Source: Hirschia sp964342355 (lineage in GTDB: Bacteria; Pseudomonadota; Alphaproteobacteria; Caulobacterales; Hyphomonadaceae). From it: DNA of 64,000 nt. Each line of letters begins with the position of its first letter. The stretch's first letter is position 1. A program made the position numbers and the translations under genes. The notes under the pieces were generated by a model, which was not told the DNA's origin, did not search any database, and was given only the letters and a program-made list of their open reading frames with translations. Location of the stretch: assembly GCA_964342355.1 (NCBI GenBank), contig CAYFFG010000003.1, positions 62,001 through 126,000 on the forward strand, written 5' to 3'. Positions 17,353 to 26,408 of the stretch are shown piece after piece.

Positions 17353-18522
17353 TCAGTATTGAATGCTTGAAATCGGAATACGCGTGTACTCAACACGCTC
17401 TTTGTTGGTGGCGTAGCTCACATAGATGCTGCCCGCATGGACGAAACTTTTGGGATAAGAATACCCGATACGCTTGTATCGCCCGTCAAACCTCATCGCC
17501 GGCAAGTCTTCTTCGCCCCGAATGAGGAAGGCGCGATCAAACAACTGACCATCCTCACTTAATGAGATTACAAGCGGGTAGCGCGTCCTGTCATGCGTTG
17601 GGTTGTTGACCCGAAACACGATGCCATCGGGCAAATTGCCTGCGCTTTGTTTGGAACGTGAATCCGGAAAATCAATCAGTTCTGGCGGCGACCAGGTTTC
17701 GCCGCCATCCAGGCTTAAAGACGCGAGCGTTTTGAAACTGGACGACTGATCGCGGAACACCATAACAATTGCGCCATCCGAGCGGACATACCAGCTTGGC
17801 TCCAGCTCTCGGCTCACGGGGCCTTCGCTTGGCAGGTTTTCCAATTGCCCCTCAACCCACCCAGACACACCATCTGGATTGTCAGTGAAGTGTGGTTTGG
17901 CGACCAGTCCGGGCGCAACGTGAAAACTGGTCAAAATACGTCCGCTTGGCAAAGCGCGCAGATCCTGCTCAATCACACCTTCGATCGGCATCCCGCCCTT
18001 GTCCGTAACTGGCAGAGGATCGCTCCAGTTTAATCCGTCCGAGCCAGTGATGTATTCAACATGGCCCTCGCGTTGATCTTTTTTTGCGTCTGGCCAGACA
18101 TTGACGTAGGCGGTCAACGTGTCGCCACTCACCCACCATCCGCCATTGGTGATAACTGCATTTTCGCGCGCAGGCACCAATGTTTGAACTGAAGACCATT
18201 CTTTACCGTCTTCACTCACGGCATAGGAAATGACGGTTTCCGGCGCGTCTTCATCCCGCATGGAACTTTGCCATTGCGCATAAAGGCGACCTTTAAACGC
18301 GGTCATGACGACGCCGTGGTTGTAAGCACGGTCTGTTTCAGCTTCAGGCGCAAAGATCGTAACCGTCTCTGCTTGCGGAATACGCTCAAGACCTAAGGTG
18401 ACGGGCTGATTATAATCGAACACACCCTCAGCAAGCTCAAAAGGCGGCTTGTCCCTGTGGCTGGACGCACACTGCGCCAACAAAGGCACAAGACTGAGCA
18501 GAATGACCGCCTTGATCCGCAT
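17353..18522 (-). CDS. BNR-repeat (sialidase-fold) lipoprotein
   Basis: A 389-residue lipoprotein (lipobox LAQC after MRIKAVILLSLVPLL) with a six-bladed propeller of the exo-sialidase superfamily. Asp-box-like repeats are visible (SEDGKEWSS, GSDGLNWSD, SLDGGETWSP, SEDGQLFDR), and likely active-site residues include the ELEPSWYVRSDG segment. In carbohydrate loci such proteins are often glycoside hydrolases of uncertain family, not true sialidases. A pectin side-chain activity is inferred from the operon. The start ATG at 18522 overlaps the esterase stop by one base (TGATG). Confidence 0.78.
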   Translation of the reverse strand: MRIKAVILLSLVPLLAQCASSHRDKPPFELAEGVFDYNQPVTLGLERIPQAETVTIFAPEAETDRAYNHGVVMTAFKGRLYAQWQSSMRDEDAPETVISYAVSEDGKEWSSVQTLVPARENAVITNGGWWVSGDTLTAYVNVWPDAKKDQREGHVEYITGSDGLNWSDPLPVTDKGGMPIEGVIEQDLRALPSGRILTSFHVAPGLVAKPHFTDNPDGVSGWVEGQLENLPSEGPVSRELEPSWYVRSDGAIVMVFRDQSSSFKTLASLSLDGGETWSPPELIDFPDSRSKQSAGNLPDGIVFRVNNPTHDRTRYPLVISLSEDGQLFDRAFLIRGEEDLPAMRFDGRYKRIGYSYPKSFVHAGSIYVSYATNKERVEYTRIPISSIQY

Positions 18523-20138
18523 CAGGTGCCCCACTGTGTGAATGGCACTTTGGCGAAGAGTTCGCGCTCGACTTTGCGCGGGTCATCCACAAGCCGGGTT
18601 TCAGCATCAAACACCATGGTCGCACGTTCTGGCAGACGGTGTTTTTTCCATGTCGGCAGACCTGGATGGTTTGGGTCGCCATGGCGCGCCAAACTGATAA
18701 AAGCATGCTGAAGTTGATCAGAGACACGGCGCGCATTTGCGTCCGCGCCCATAAAGGCGCCCTCTTTGTCGAGATTGCCAAATGCTGCAGCGATATCAAT
18801 CGTGTGGGGCGCGCCCCATTTGCCGCCGTCATCGGGAGATGGCCAGTCGAACTGATAAACCCAGGTTGGACCATTCTCTCGTGCGCGGACATCTGCCTCT
18901 TCCACCTGTCCGCGCCAGGACCGACCCGCTGTTGTTGCGGCGAAGAACACGTCGGCCGCTGAGTAATTCGGGTAAGCTTTTCGATAAGTCGACACGACAG
19001 TTTCAGGCAGGATGTCACATCGCATATGGTGCGCGATGTGCGCCGGCAATTCGTCCCATGTCATGTCAAACGCATCCGGCTCGCGCCGACCAATCAAATT
19101 GCGTGTTTCATCATGGGTGTTGCCAAGGATCATGGGAATTTTTGCGGACTGCGCAGGCGCATCCGGCCAGAACGGATGCCGCGTCAACATGCGGTCATCC
19201 AGCACTGGTCCAAAATACAATCCATGTTCAGGATTGATTGGATCGCGCGCGGAAAGACCCTCGATCAGTTTTTCGACCGGCATTGATTTTAGTGCGTCCA
19301 CATCCCCCGGCTTCACACCGACTTTGTCCAGAAACGCCATTGCGCGCGCTTTTCCGTTCAGCGGACCACATGCTGTGACTTGCTGTCCGCTCATGGTCGC
19401 GGCCGCATGGAACAACCCTTTTGCTGCCGGGCTGGCCATCATGGTTGCGATCTTGGCGCCGCCGCCTGATTGGCCGAATACCATCACACGATCAGGGTCA
19501 CCGCCAAATGCCACAGCGTTGGCCTGCACCCATTTGAGCGCAAGGATAAGGTCCCACTGGCCCGCGTTTCCAGAATCCGGCAGTGCGCCATTCATCACCA
19601 GCGGCAGATAAAGATACCCAAATGCATTGAGGCGATGATTGACCGTGATGACGACGACATCCCCTGCTTCAGCGAGCCGCCTACCGTCATAAAGTTCGTC
19701 AGAACCTGAACCCGAATTATACGCGCCGCCGTGAATGTAAAACATGATTGGACGTTTAGCGTCACGTTCTAAACCGGGCGTCCAAACATTGAGGAAAAGG
19801 CAATCCTCCGCCTGCGAACGATCACCTCTTTGAGGTGAAGCTTTCCCGTAATCTGTACACTGAATTACGTCTGACCATGGTTCTGGCGCACGCGGTTTAT
19901 CAAAGCGGGTTATGGCCGTATCGGCACCGTAACGGACGCCTTTAAACACATGTAACCCGCCATCGCGAATACCCTTAACAGGTCCGTTGGATGTCTGGAC
20001 AACGCCGTCACTGCGGCCGGCAGCAGAGGCAGTGGAAACACATCCGGCCGCCACGATCGCGGGAGCTGCAATAGCGCCTGCTTTAACAAAGGCGCGACGG
20101 GTTGGCTCCGTCCGCTGATCCTTGTGCGCGTCGGTCAT
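18522..20138 (-). CDS. Type-B carboxylesterase, Tat-exported lipoprotein
   Basis: A 538-residue carboxylesterase (p-nitrobenzyl esterase/COesterase family). The N-terminus shows a Tat motif and lipobox (RRAFVKAGAIAAPAIVAAGC). Family landmarks: EDCLFLNVWTP, YIHGGAYNSGSG oxyanion region, nucleophile elbow GQSGGG and a C-terminal APHTIDIAAAF with the catalytic His. SD GGAGG lies 7 bases before the ATG. In a pectin locus it may cleave methyl, acetyl or feruloyl esters; the sequence does not say which. It follows kdgK by 42 bases in the dhuI operon. Confidence 0.9.
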   Translation of the reverse strand: MTDAHKDQRTEPTRRAFVKAGAIAAPAIVAAGCVSTASAAGRSDGVVQTSNGPVKGIRDGGLHVFKGVRYGADTAITRFDKPRAPEPWSDVIQCTDYGKASPQRGDRSQAEDCLFLNVWTPGLERDAKRPIMFYIHGGAYNSGSGSDELYDGRRLAEAGDVVVITVNHRLNAFGYLYLPLVMNGALPDSGNAGQWDLILALKWVQANAVAFGGDPDRVMVFGQSGGGAKIATMMASPAAKGLFHAAATMSGQQVTACGPLNGKARAMAFLDKVGVKPGDVDALKSMPVEKLIEGLSARDPINPEHGLYFGPVLDDRMLTRHPFWPDAPAQSAKIPMILGNTHDETRNLIGRREPDAFDMTWDELPAHIAHHMRCDILPETVVSTYRKAYPNYSAADVFFAATTAGRSWRGQVEEADVRARENGPTWVYQFDWPSPDDGGKWGAPHTIDIAAAFGNLDKEGAFMGADANARRVSDQLQHAFISLARHGDPNHPGLPTWKKHRLPERATMVFDAETRLVDDPRKVERELFAKVPFTQWGT

Positions 20139-20180
20139 CGTGTTTCCTCCAATTATAGTTATTCGTTTTGCTGTCGAAAC

Positions 20181-21203
20181 TCAGCGTTTGACGTCGAGAC
20201 TGTCGCTCTCCATCGCCTGCTCAACATCTGAGACAGAGGCGATATTGATGTCACCCGGAATGGAATGTTTGATCGCTGAAGCCGCTACGCCGAAATCAAC
20301 AGCATACTGATCATCCTTACCGGACATGATTGCATGCAGCACACCAGCAGCGAATGCGTCGCCCCCGCCAATGCGGTCAACAACGCCCGTGAGATCCTGC
20401 TCCTGCGCGGTGACGCGGGAAGACGCAGTTACGATCTCTCCGGACAGCATGTGATGCTCAACTGAGTTTTGACGGCGCGTCGTACATGCAATCCGCTCCA
20501 GTTTCTCAAAGGTCTTGAAAGCCAGTCTGAACGCTTCTTTGCGACGATCCGCAACTGTGTCGCCTTCAAAGGATTGTTGCAGGATCAAGCCAATGTCGCG
20601 TTCATTGATGAAAGCGATGCTTGCGCATTCCAGAAGTTGACGCAGCACGCCCGGCCCGTCTCCATCCCACGCCGCCCAAAGCTGGCCACGGTAATTGCCG
20701 TCAAAGGAGACTTTAACGCCCATCTCGCTCGCAGTCTTTGCGATGTTCAACACGGCCTGCGAACAGCTCGCGCCAATTGCAGGCGTGACACCTGAAAGGT
20801 GCAACCACTCCATGCCATCAAGCGCTGCACGCCAGTCTGTTGCTTCCGGATCCGCCTGGTCAAAGGCTGAAAACTTGCGGTCATAAATGATTTCTGAAGG
20901 ACGTCGCACAGCGCCTTGAGACAGATAATACATGCCCATGCGGCCCTCAGCGCGGCTGACATGACTGACATCCAAGCCATGACGACGCATTTCAGCGACA
21001 GCGCCCTCGCCCAGCGGATTGTTAGGAATAGTCGATACCATGCGCACCTGGTGACCAAACTGAGCGAGCGACGCGCCTACGTTCGCCTCAGCCCCACCGA
21101 CATAAACGTCGAACCGGGCTGATTGCAGGAAGCGTTCGCTGCCCGGCGATGTCATCCGGAGAAGCAGTTCGCCAAAACAAGCTATGGTCCCGCGCTTCGT
21201 CAT
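20181..21203 (-). CDS. kdgK: 2-keto-3-deoxygluconate kinase (PfkB family)
   Basis: Phosphorylates KDG to KDPG with ATP. The 340-residue ribokinase-fold protein begins GTIACFGELLLRMTSPG, with the YVGGAEANVGASLAQFG PfkB signature 1 region and the catalytic-base motif VVDRIGGGDAFAAGVLHA. PfkB members usually have GAGD; here it is GGGD, as in many KdgK. It lies 4 bases after kduD and joins both uronate routes to the Entner-Doudoroff aldolase at 31.5 kb. Confidence 0.92.
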   Translation of the reverse strand: MTKRGTIACFGELLLRMTSPGSERFLQSARFDVYVGGAEANVGASLAQFGHQVRMVSTIPNNPLGEGAVAEMRRHGLDVSHVSRAEGRMGMYYLSQGAVRRPSEIIYDRKFSAFDQADPEATDWRAALDGMEWLHLSGVTPAIGASCSQAVLNIAKTASEMGVKVSFDGNYRGQLWAAWDGDGPGVLRQLLECASIAFINERDIGLILQQSFEGDTVADRRKEAFRLAFKTFEKLERIACTTRRQNSVEHHMLSGEIVTASSRVTAQEQDLTGVVDRIGGGDAFAAGVLHAIMSGKDDQYAVDFGVAASAIKHSIPGDINIASVSDVEQAMESDSLDVKR

Positions 21204-21207
21204 GATT

Positions 21208-21969
21208 TTACCGCGCTAGCCAGCCGCCATCGACTGGCAATGTGATGCCCTGAACATAGTCCGATGCAGATGACGCAAGGAACACAGATGCGCCACCAAG
21301 ATCTGATGGCTTGCCCCACCGACCAGCAGGAATACGCCCCAGGATTTCTGTGTTGCGTTTTTCATCAGCCTGAAGCGCTGCGGTGTTGTTGGTCGCAAAG
21401 TAGCCCGGCGCGATCGCGTTGACATTGATGCCATGCGCCGCCCACTCGTTTGCGAGGATACGCGTGAGCCCCATCACACCAGATTTGGATGCTGTGTAAG
21501 ATGGCACACGAATGCCGCCCTGATAGGAAAGCATGGACGCGACATTGATGATCTTGCCGCCATTGCCGCCTGCGATCATCTGCTTAGCCGCCGCCTGGGA
21601 CAGGAAAAACAGCGTGCGCAGATTGACGTTCATCACAGCGTCCCAGTCCTCAACTGTAAAGTCGATGGAATCGTTACGCTTGATGATGCCCGCATTGTTA
21701 ACAAGAATGTCTACTGACCCAAGCGAGGACTTGGTTTCCGACACGATGTCTTCAACCTTGTCGATTGAACCCAGGTCAGCAGAAATGACGTGAACTTTGC
21801 GTCCAAGTTTTTCAGCTTCAGCGACAGTTTCATCGGGAGATGAGCGTCCTACCAGACAAAGGTCTGCGCCAGCGCTCGCCAGAGCCAGCGCCATACCCTG
21901 CCCCAGTCCTGTATTCGCACCTGTGACGATAGCGGCCTTGCCTTCAAGGCTGAACATTTGGATGCTCAT
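21208..21969 (-). CDS. kduD: 2-deoxy-D-gluconate 3-dehydrogenase / 2-dehydro-3-deoxygluconate 5-dehydrogenase (SDR)
   Basis: Reduces 3-deoxy-D-glycero-2,5-hexodiulosonate to KDG. A classical 253-residue short-chain dehydrogenase: cofactor motif GANTGLGQG, NNAG, catalytic Ser in VASMLSYQG, Tyr-Lys in YTASK, and KduD-like segments IKRNDSIDF and the C-terminal GITLPVDGGWLAR. It follows dhuI by 51 bases and precedes kdgK by 4, matching the order of the unsaturated-uronate pathway. Confidence 0.93.
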   Translation of the reverse strand: MSIQMFSLEGKAAIVTGANTGLGQGMALALASAGADLCLVGRSSPDETVAEAEKLGRKVHVISADLGSIDKVEDIVSETKSSLGSVDILVNNAGIIKRNDSIDFTVEDWDAVMNVNLRTLFFLSQAAAKQMIAGGNGGKIINVASMLSYQGGIRVPSYTASKSGVMGLTRILANEWAAHGINVNAIAPGYFATNNTAALQADEKRNTEILGRIPAGRWGKPSDLGGASVFLASSASDYVQGITLPVDGGWLAR

Positions 21970-22020
21970 AATTCCCTCCAGAAACTTTTCTTTGATCGTA
22001 TCGCTGAAGCCAAACAGGCT

Positions 22021-22662
22021 TTAGGACGCCAGCAGGCCTTTGACATAGTCCACGATGGCGTCGTCTTGAGCGTTGGAGAAGAAATACTCCTGGAAACGTT
22101 CGCCAGCGACAGCTGCTTTTACAAGGTCCTGATCGAGAGCTTTCAGAACAGTCACCATGTCGTGACAAGCCGCCGCTTTTACATCCTTCAGGATGTTACG
22201 GTTTTGGGCCATGATCTCGGCGCGCTCTTTCGGGTAACCAAGACCCGTTTCGCCCTCAAACAGCTTCTGGTAACAGTCTTTCAGGTTGAGCTCGGCAGCC
22301 CAGCCAAATCCCATTGCGTAAGGCATCGAGATGGCGTTTCCGTCGTTGATCTGACCAAACAGGAATGCATCTGTCGGACCTGTTACAAGACCACAAAAAA
22401 CACCTGGCATTGAGTTACAGGCCAGGTTGGAGCCCATACCGGTGCCACAACCGGTGACAACAAAGTCTGCTGCCTTTGAGTTAATCAGGATGCCGGCCAG
22501 AATGCCGTTCATGACGTAAGTCAACGATGCGTTATCTTCAGGGCCATACATCCCGTAGTGAAAGACGGAGTGACCAAGCGGCTCAGCAACCTCTTTGAGT
22601 GCGTCGTAAACGATTTCGCTTTTAGCAGCCTGACTGTTTTCGATGATGAGCGCGATCTTCAT
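22021..22662 (-). CDS. dhuI: RpiB/LacAB-family isomerase, DhuI-like
   Basis: A 213-residue sugar-phosphate-isomerase fold protein. It matches the DhuI subgroup, which isomerises 4-deoxy-L-threo-5-hexosulose uronate in streptococcal glycosaminoglycan breakdown, in length and in many segments (MKIALIIENSQAAKSEIVYD, VVTGCGTGMGSNLACN, GLVTGPTDAFLFGQINDGNA, a C-terminal QEYFFSN). It is directly upstream of kduD, where pectin loci usually have the cupin-type isomerase KduI, and no KduI is present here. The pathway position and homology agree. The match is from memory of the family, not a search. Confidence 0.82.
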   Translation of the reverse strand: MKIALIIENSQAAKSEIVYDALKEVAEPLGHSVFHYGMYGPEDNASLTYVMNGILAGILINSKAADFVVTGCGTGMGSNLACNSMPGVFCGLVTGPTDAFLFGQINDGNAISMPYAMGFGWAAELNLKDCYQKLFEGETGLGYPKERAEIMAQNRNILKDVKAAACHDMVTVLKALDQDLVKAAVAGERFQEYFFSNAQDDAIVDYVKGLLAS

Positions 22663-22745
22663 GAGAAATTCCTGTCCTGTTACATAAGCTGGGGCGCTTA
22701 ATATGGCGCTGATGACTATGTGAAATCAGCGTTTAAAACTTGATT

Positions 22746-22760
22746 TGGTAACCGGTGTCA
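22746..22760. promoter_or_regulatory. LacI-type operator, site 2 (dhuI promoter)
   Basis: TGGTAACCGGTGTCA, identical to site 1. It lies 84 bases upstream of dhuI and 42 bases past the end of the regulator gene, so it separates the regulator from the dhuI-kduD-kdgK-esterase-BNR operon. Confidence 0.8.
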
Positions 22761-22801
22761 TAACACCCTCTAAAGCAGGCCGCAACATGCGCAACCGGCT
22801 T

Positions 22802-23881
22802 TTATTTAGTGTGTGATGTTGATTCCCGAACGACGATTTCCGGCGTGAAGGTTTCAACGTCTGGTGTTTTGCCGCCCCCCACAGTCCGGAGCAACAACCG
22901 CGCAGCCGCTTCGCCCATTTTTCTGATTGGGTGACGCACTGTCGTCATGGGCGGCCAAATGCGTGATGAAATCGGCGTATCATCATATCCGACAATGGAA
23001 ATATCCTGCGGAATGTTCAATCCCGCACGCCGCACCGCCAGATAAGCTCCCATCGCCATTTCGTCGTTACCGGCAAAAACAGCTGTCGGTTTTTTCTTTC
23101 CGCACAGTAGTTTTTCCATACAGGTGACGCCAGATTCAAACGTGTATGCGCCTTCAACTGTCAGGTCCGGATCAAGGGATAATCCCGCCTCTTCCAGCCC
23201 GCGTTTGAAACCATCAATCCGTTCATGCATCGACCGGAACGAATTAGGTCCATGAATGTGCGCAATCTGTCTGTGGCCAAGGGACGCCAAATGACGCGCT
23301 GCTTGTGCGGCCCCTTCGCCATCCAGAGACCGGATCATGCGTTGTGGCTCGTCCAGTTCTTCAGACGCGATGCGCACATAATCGCAATCCATTTTGCGCA
23401 AGGTTTTCGCTAGCTCGTCATCTTCTGAGACGGATGGCGTCAGGATCAACCCGGTAGGCTTGTGTTGTGTGACAAAGCTTTCCACCCGTTGGCGATATGA
23501 TTTGTCTCCACGTTCACAGGGGCTCAGCACCAGTTGGAAGCTTGTTTCGTTTAACACATCCAGAATGCCGCGCTGCATCGAGACCACGTATTGCGGACTT
23601 GGGTTGTCATAGACCATGCCGACAAGAAATGATTTCCGCATCGCCAGAGCGCGCGCTTGCGGGTCGGGCGCAAACCCTGTGCGCGCGATGATGGCCTTGA
23701 CCCGCTCACGTGTTTCTTCGCGGACCAGAGGCGATTCATTAATGACGCGTGAGACAGTTTTTTTCGACACATTCGCCATACGCGCAATGTCGTTGATCGT
23801 GACCTTGGGCCGATCTTTTGTCTCATCAGAAGCGCCAAGAATTGGCGCTTCTGTGTCATCGCTTTTTGAATTCGTGGACAT
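22802..23881 (-). CDS. LacI-family transcriptional regulator of the pectin region
   Basis: A 359-residue repressor from ATG 23881 (MSTNSKSDD); a longer in-frame start at 23911 has no better support. The N-terminal helix-turn-helix is VTINDIARMANVSKKTVSRV, followed by the hinge helix region and a periplasmic-binding-protein-like effector domain (FLVGMVYDNPSPQYV; PTAVFAGNDEMAMGAYLAVR; ISIVGYDDTPISSRIWPPMTTVR). It is 84 bases downstream of the pectate lyase gene and could be co-transcribed with it, giving autoregulation through site 3. CCGG-centred operators at 9.1, 22.7, 25.5 and 31.0 kb fit a LacI dimer. The effector is probably a KDG-like intermediate, which is inferred. Confidence 0.9.
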   Translation of the reverse strand: MSTNSKSDDTEAPILGASDETKDRPKVTINDIARMANVSKKTVSRVINESPLVREETRERVKAIIARTGFAPDPQARALAMRKSFLVGMVYDNPSPQYVVSMQRGILDVLNETSFQLVLSPCERGDKSYRQRVESFVTQHKPTGLILTPSVSEDDELAKTLRKMDCDYVRIASEELDEPQRMIRSLDGEGAAQAARHLASLGHRQIAHIHGPNSFRSMHERIDGFKRGLEEAGLSLDPDLTVEGAYTFESGVTCMEKLLCGKKKPTAVFAGNDEMAMGAYLAVRRAGLNIPQDISIVGYDDTPISSRIWPPMTTVRHPIRKMGEAAARLLLRTVGGGKTPDVETFTPEIVVRESTSHTK

Positions 23882-23965
23882 GCCTATTCGAATCGCTCTG
23901 CAATTTCCCAAATCAGACTAGCTTCATGGCCCCAGTGTGAAATGGAAACAAGTGCGACGCCTTGG

Positions 23966-25357
23966 TCAGGTGCCCTTAGATGCTGATCCATCGTCCAGCG
24001 CTGCTGTGGTTTTAGGCGTCATCGTGTCTAAATTCCACAGATCAGGATCAAACTTGCGTTTGACTGGTTCGACGACTGGGTATCCTCCAACCTCTTCCTG
24101 ACTGTCGATGATTTTACCGCGACCTTCCGCAACGTCCGCCATCACACGCACATCATGCTTGTCGCGGTCCCAGGGACGCGCGCCTGCGCTGGCAAGGACA
24201 TAACGCTCAACCAGTTTGGAAGACATTGGCTCAAGGCCATTTAAGTCCTGCGCAGCGGATTCGACAGATACAATCTCGGCTGTGCCCATCGTATAACGTC
24301 CAACCTCCGGAAGCGGCGCGCCAAACTTGTCGACAGAAATATTGTCGTTAAGGAAAAGCTCGACCGGTCCGTCCCCACCGACAAGCACCATTGGCAGATT
24401 ATCGTTTGTGGAAGGCCCTCCACGCATGACATTGCCAATAATGTCCATTTTGCCCGTCTGGAATTCAGCGTCACCCCACTCAAGCCCTTGCAGGTTGTAG
24501 TGAATGGCGCGCTGACCCGGGTTGTAAATGAGGTTGTTCACAATTGCGCCGCGAACGCCGCCTTTAAACAACGGACTACGCTCCATATTGTGCGCATAGA
24601 CATTGCCGAACAATGTGATGTTGGACGTGTTGTCGTGAATGAGTGAGCCTTTTGAGTGCTCAAATTTCGGGTGGGTTGAGTTTGCTAATCCCTCAGCCGC
24701 CAAATTGTGGCTGTACAGCAAGTCGTGTGATGCCCCGTCACGCCATTCATCTGGCGTTGCGCCCGTAAAACGAGGACCAGACGCTGACATGTTTTCGTCT
24801 GTCGCCCAGGTCAAAGAACAGTGGTCAACGATAACATTGCTCGCGCTGCGCGTGGAGATCGCATCCGCATCCCATTTGTCAGTCGTCAGGCCATCGCCTG
24901 GACGAATGCGTATGTGTTGGATGATGACATCATGGGTGGCGACAACCAGTCCGCCTTCGATCAGCGTCACACCAGGAGATGGCGCCGTTTGTCCAGCGAT
25001 GGTCAAATACGGGTCCGTAATGCCAATCGATTTGCGATCCAGATCAATGACGCCTGCAACCTCAAAGACAACAATGCGAGGCCCTTTCGCCTCAAGCGCC
25101 GCCCGCAATGTGCCTGGGCCTTCATTGTCCAAAGAGGTGACCTTGATGATCTTGCCGCCTTTACCACCCTGGGTGACAGCCTCCACGCCCGCAGGCAGGA
25201 AATATTGCGGTTCAACAGCCTGTTTCCACAATGGAGACTGGGAAACATCGGATGCTTCAGCTTGTGGCGTTGGCGTCAATTGTGCGCATGCCGCACCCGC
25301 AACACACAAAAATGATGTGGCGATAAGTGCGGCGCGTTTTGTCTTAAGTAATCTCAT
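23966..25357 (-). CDS. Secreted pectate lyase (polysaccharide lyase family 1)
   Basis: A 463-residue right-handed beta-helix lyase that cleaves polygalacturonate by beta-elimination and yields unsaturated ends, the feed for the DhuI/KduD route. A signal peptide precedes the mature start (about ACA-QLTPTP). Parallel-helix coils are visible, with VIIQHIRIRPGD, DADAISTRSASNVIVDHCSLTWATDEN (metal-ligand region) and LFGNVYAHNMERSPLFKGG. The Arg in ERSPLFKGG and the preceding coil are typical of this PL1 branch. The operator lies 103 bases upstream. Only PL1 is seen; no PL9, PL10 or GH28 gene is in the window. Confidence 0.9.
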   Translation of the reverse strand: MRLLKTKRAALIATSFLCVAGAACAQLTPTPQAEASDVSQSPLWKQAVEPQYFLPAGVEAVTQGGKGGKIIKVTSLDNEGPGTLRAALEAKGPRIVVFEVAGVIDLDRKSIGITDPYLTIAGQTAPSPGVTLIEGGLVVATHDVIIQHIRIRPGDGLTTDKWDADAISTRSASNVIVDHCSLTWATDENMSASGPRFTGATPDEWRDGASHDLLYSHNLAAEGLANSTHPKFEHSKGSLIHDNTSNITLFGNVYAHNMERSPLFKGGVRGAIVNNLIYNPGQRAIHYNLQGLEWGDAEFQTGKMDIIGNVMRGGPSTNDNLPMVLVGGDGPVELFLNDNISVDKFGAPLPEVGRYTMGTAEIVSVESAAQDLNGLEPMSSKLVERYVLASAGARPWDRDKHDVRVMADVAEGRGKIIDSQEEVGGYPVVEPVKRKFDPDLWNLDTMTPKTTAALDDGSASKGT

Positions 25358-25459
25358 AACGGCTTCCTCCCGTGTGCTTATTGTGACGCCAAATATCTAT
25401 ACCGTCGAGCGACAAACCGGATGCGGGATTGACTTGGCGCCATTTTCAGTGGAATAAAA

Positions 25460-25474
25460 TGACACCGGTTACCT
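25460..25474. promoter_or_regulatory. LacI-type operator, site 3 (pectate lyase / hydratase divergent region)
   Basis: TGACACCGGTTACCT differs from sites 1 and 2 (complement TGACACCGGTTACCA) only at the last base. It lies 103 bases before the pectate lyase start and 74 bases before the hydratase start, in the 190-base divergent region. Confidence 0.78.
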
Positions 25475-25547
25475 TTAGTGTCCATTCCATTCTGAATCTA
25501 GAGCGGAATGAAAATATAAAACGATAAAAAGTAGATGGGAGTTTTTC

Positions 25548-26327
25548 ATGGAACGCGCGAACGCATTGCTGAAGGCAAGACGCGAGACAGGCTATCTGGA
25601 AAATTTCCCGACACCATTCGCACAAACACTCGACGAAGCTTACGCCATTCAGGATCAGACAATCGCACAATGGCCAACAAAGCTTGTGGGTTGGAAAGTC
25701 GGACGTATCAATGGCGACGACATTGACAAATACGGTACAGATCGCCTGGCGGGTCCCATTTTCGAACCCACTCTCCACAAAGCCAACCTGAGCGTGCTGG
25801 ACATGCCTGTGTATGGCGATGGCTTTGCCGCTGTGGAAGGCGAATGCGTTGCTATTATTGGCGCAGACACTGACCCGGAAAAGACAGATTACACAACAGA
25901 AGAAGCCTTGACGCTGATCCAGTCCATGCACGCCGGCATTGAGATTGCGTCCAGTCCCTTCCCCGGCATCAATGACAATGGACCGCTCGTCACTATTTCT
26001 GACTTTGGCAATAATTATGGCCTGATCATCGGCGAAGAGATTCCAAACTGGAAGGACCTCAAGCTAGAAAACTGGACGTTCGCAACGTACATTGACGGCG
26101 AACTGATTGGCGAAAAAACACCCGATAGCATTCCTGGCGGGCCTGTTGAATCTGTCCGCTTCCTTCTTGAAAACGCAGCCCGCCGCGGCTTTCCCTTAAA
26201 AGCTGGCGACGCAATTACCACAGGCGCAGTTACCGGCGTCCATGCGATCAAGGTCGGTCAGACCTCGCGCGTGACATGTGCTGGCACAGCCGACATGACA
26301 TGCCGGATTACGGCTCTGGAGTTTTAG
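25548..26327 (+). CDS. 2-keto-4-pentenoate hydratase-family (FAH superfamily) protein
   Basis: A 259-residue protein of the MhpD/2-oxopent-4-enoate hydratase group. Metal-site acidic residues of the fold are visible in AAVEGECVAIIGAD, with later segments GIEIASSPFPG, LVTISDFGNNYGLIIGEE and the C-terminal ITTGAVTGVHAIKVGQ. SD GGGAG lies 6 bases before the ATG. Such hydratases act on unsaturated 2-keto acids in aromatic breakdown. In this place, under a pectin operator and divergent from pectate lyase, it may act on a pectin-derived 2-keto-3-deoxy or unsaturated acid. That substrate is not established. Confidence 0.85.
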   Translation: MERANALLKARRETGYLENFPTPFAQTLDEAYAIQDQTIAQWPTKLVGWKVGRINGDDIDKYGTDRLAGPIFEPTLHKANLSVLDMPVYGDGFAAVEGECVAIIGADTDPEKTDYTTEEALTLIQSMHAGIEIASSPFPGINDNGPLVTISDFGNNYGLIIGEEIPNWKDLKLENWTFATYIDGELIGEKTPDSIPGGPVESVRFLLENAARRGFPLKAGDAITTGAVTGVHAIKVGQTSRVTCAGTADMTCRITALEF

Positions 26328-26369
26328 TTTCCTCCCCTGATTGGGGCCTCCCAACCCAATAAGGACAAC

Positions 26370-26408
26370 TTGCGCTGGATGAGACACCTCATCCAGCGCA
26401 ATTTTTTT
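26370..26408. terminator. Strong bidirectional-looking terminator between hydratase and GH43
   Basis: Perfect 14-bp stem TTGCGCTGGATGAG (26370-26383) and its complement (26388-26401) around the loop ACAC, followed by seven T. It serves the plus-strand hydratase. The GH43 stop codon lies in the T-run on the other strand. Confidence 0.9.

Noticed and set aside
17353..18522. True sialidase for sialic-acid release
   Set aside because: The nonulosonate genes in the window are biosynthetic and distant; the BNR gene is in the pectin operon and lacks a clear Arg triad by eye.
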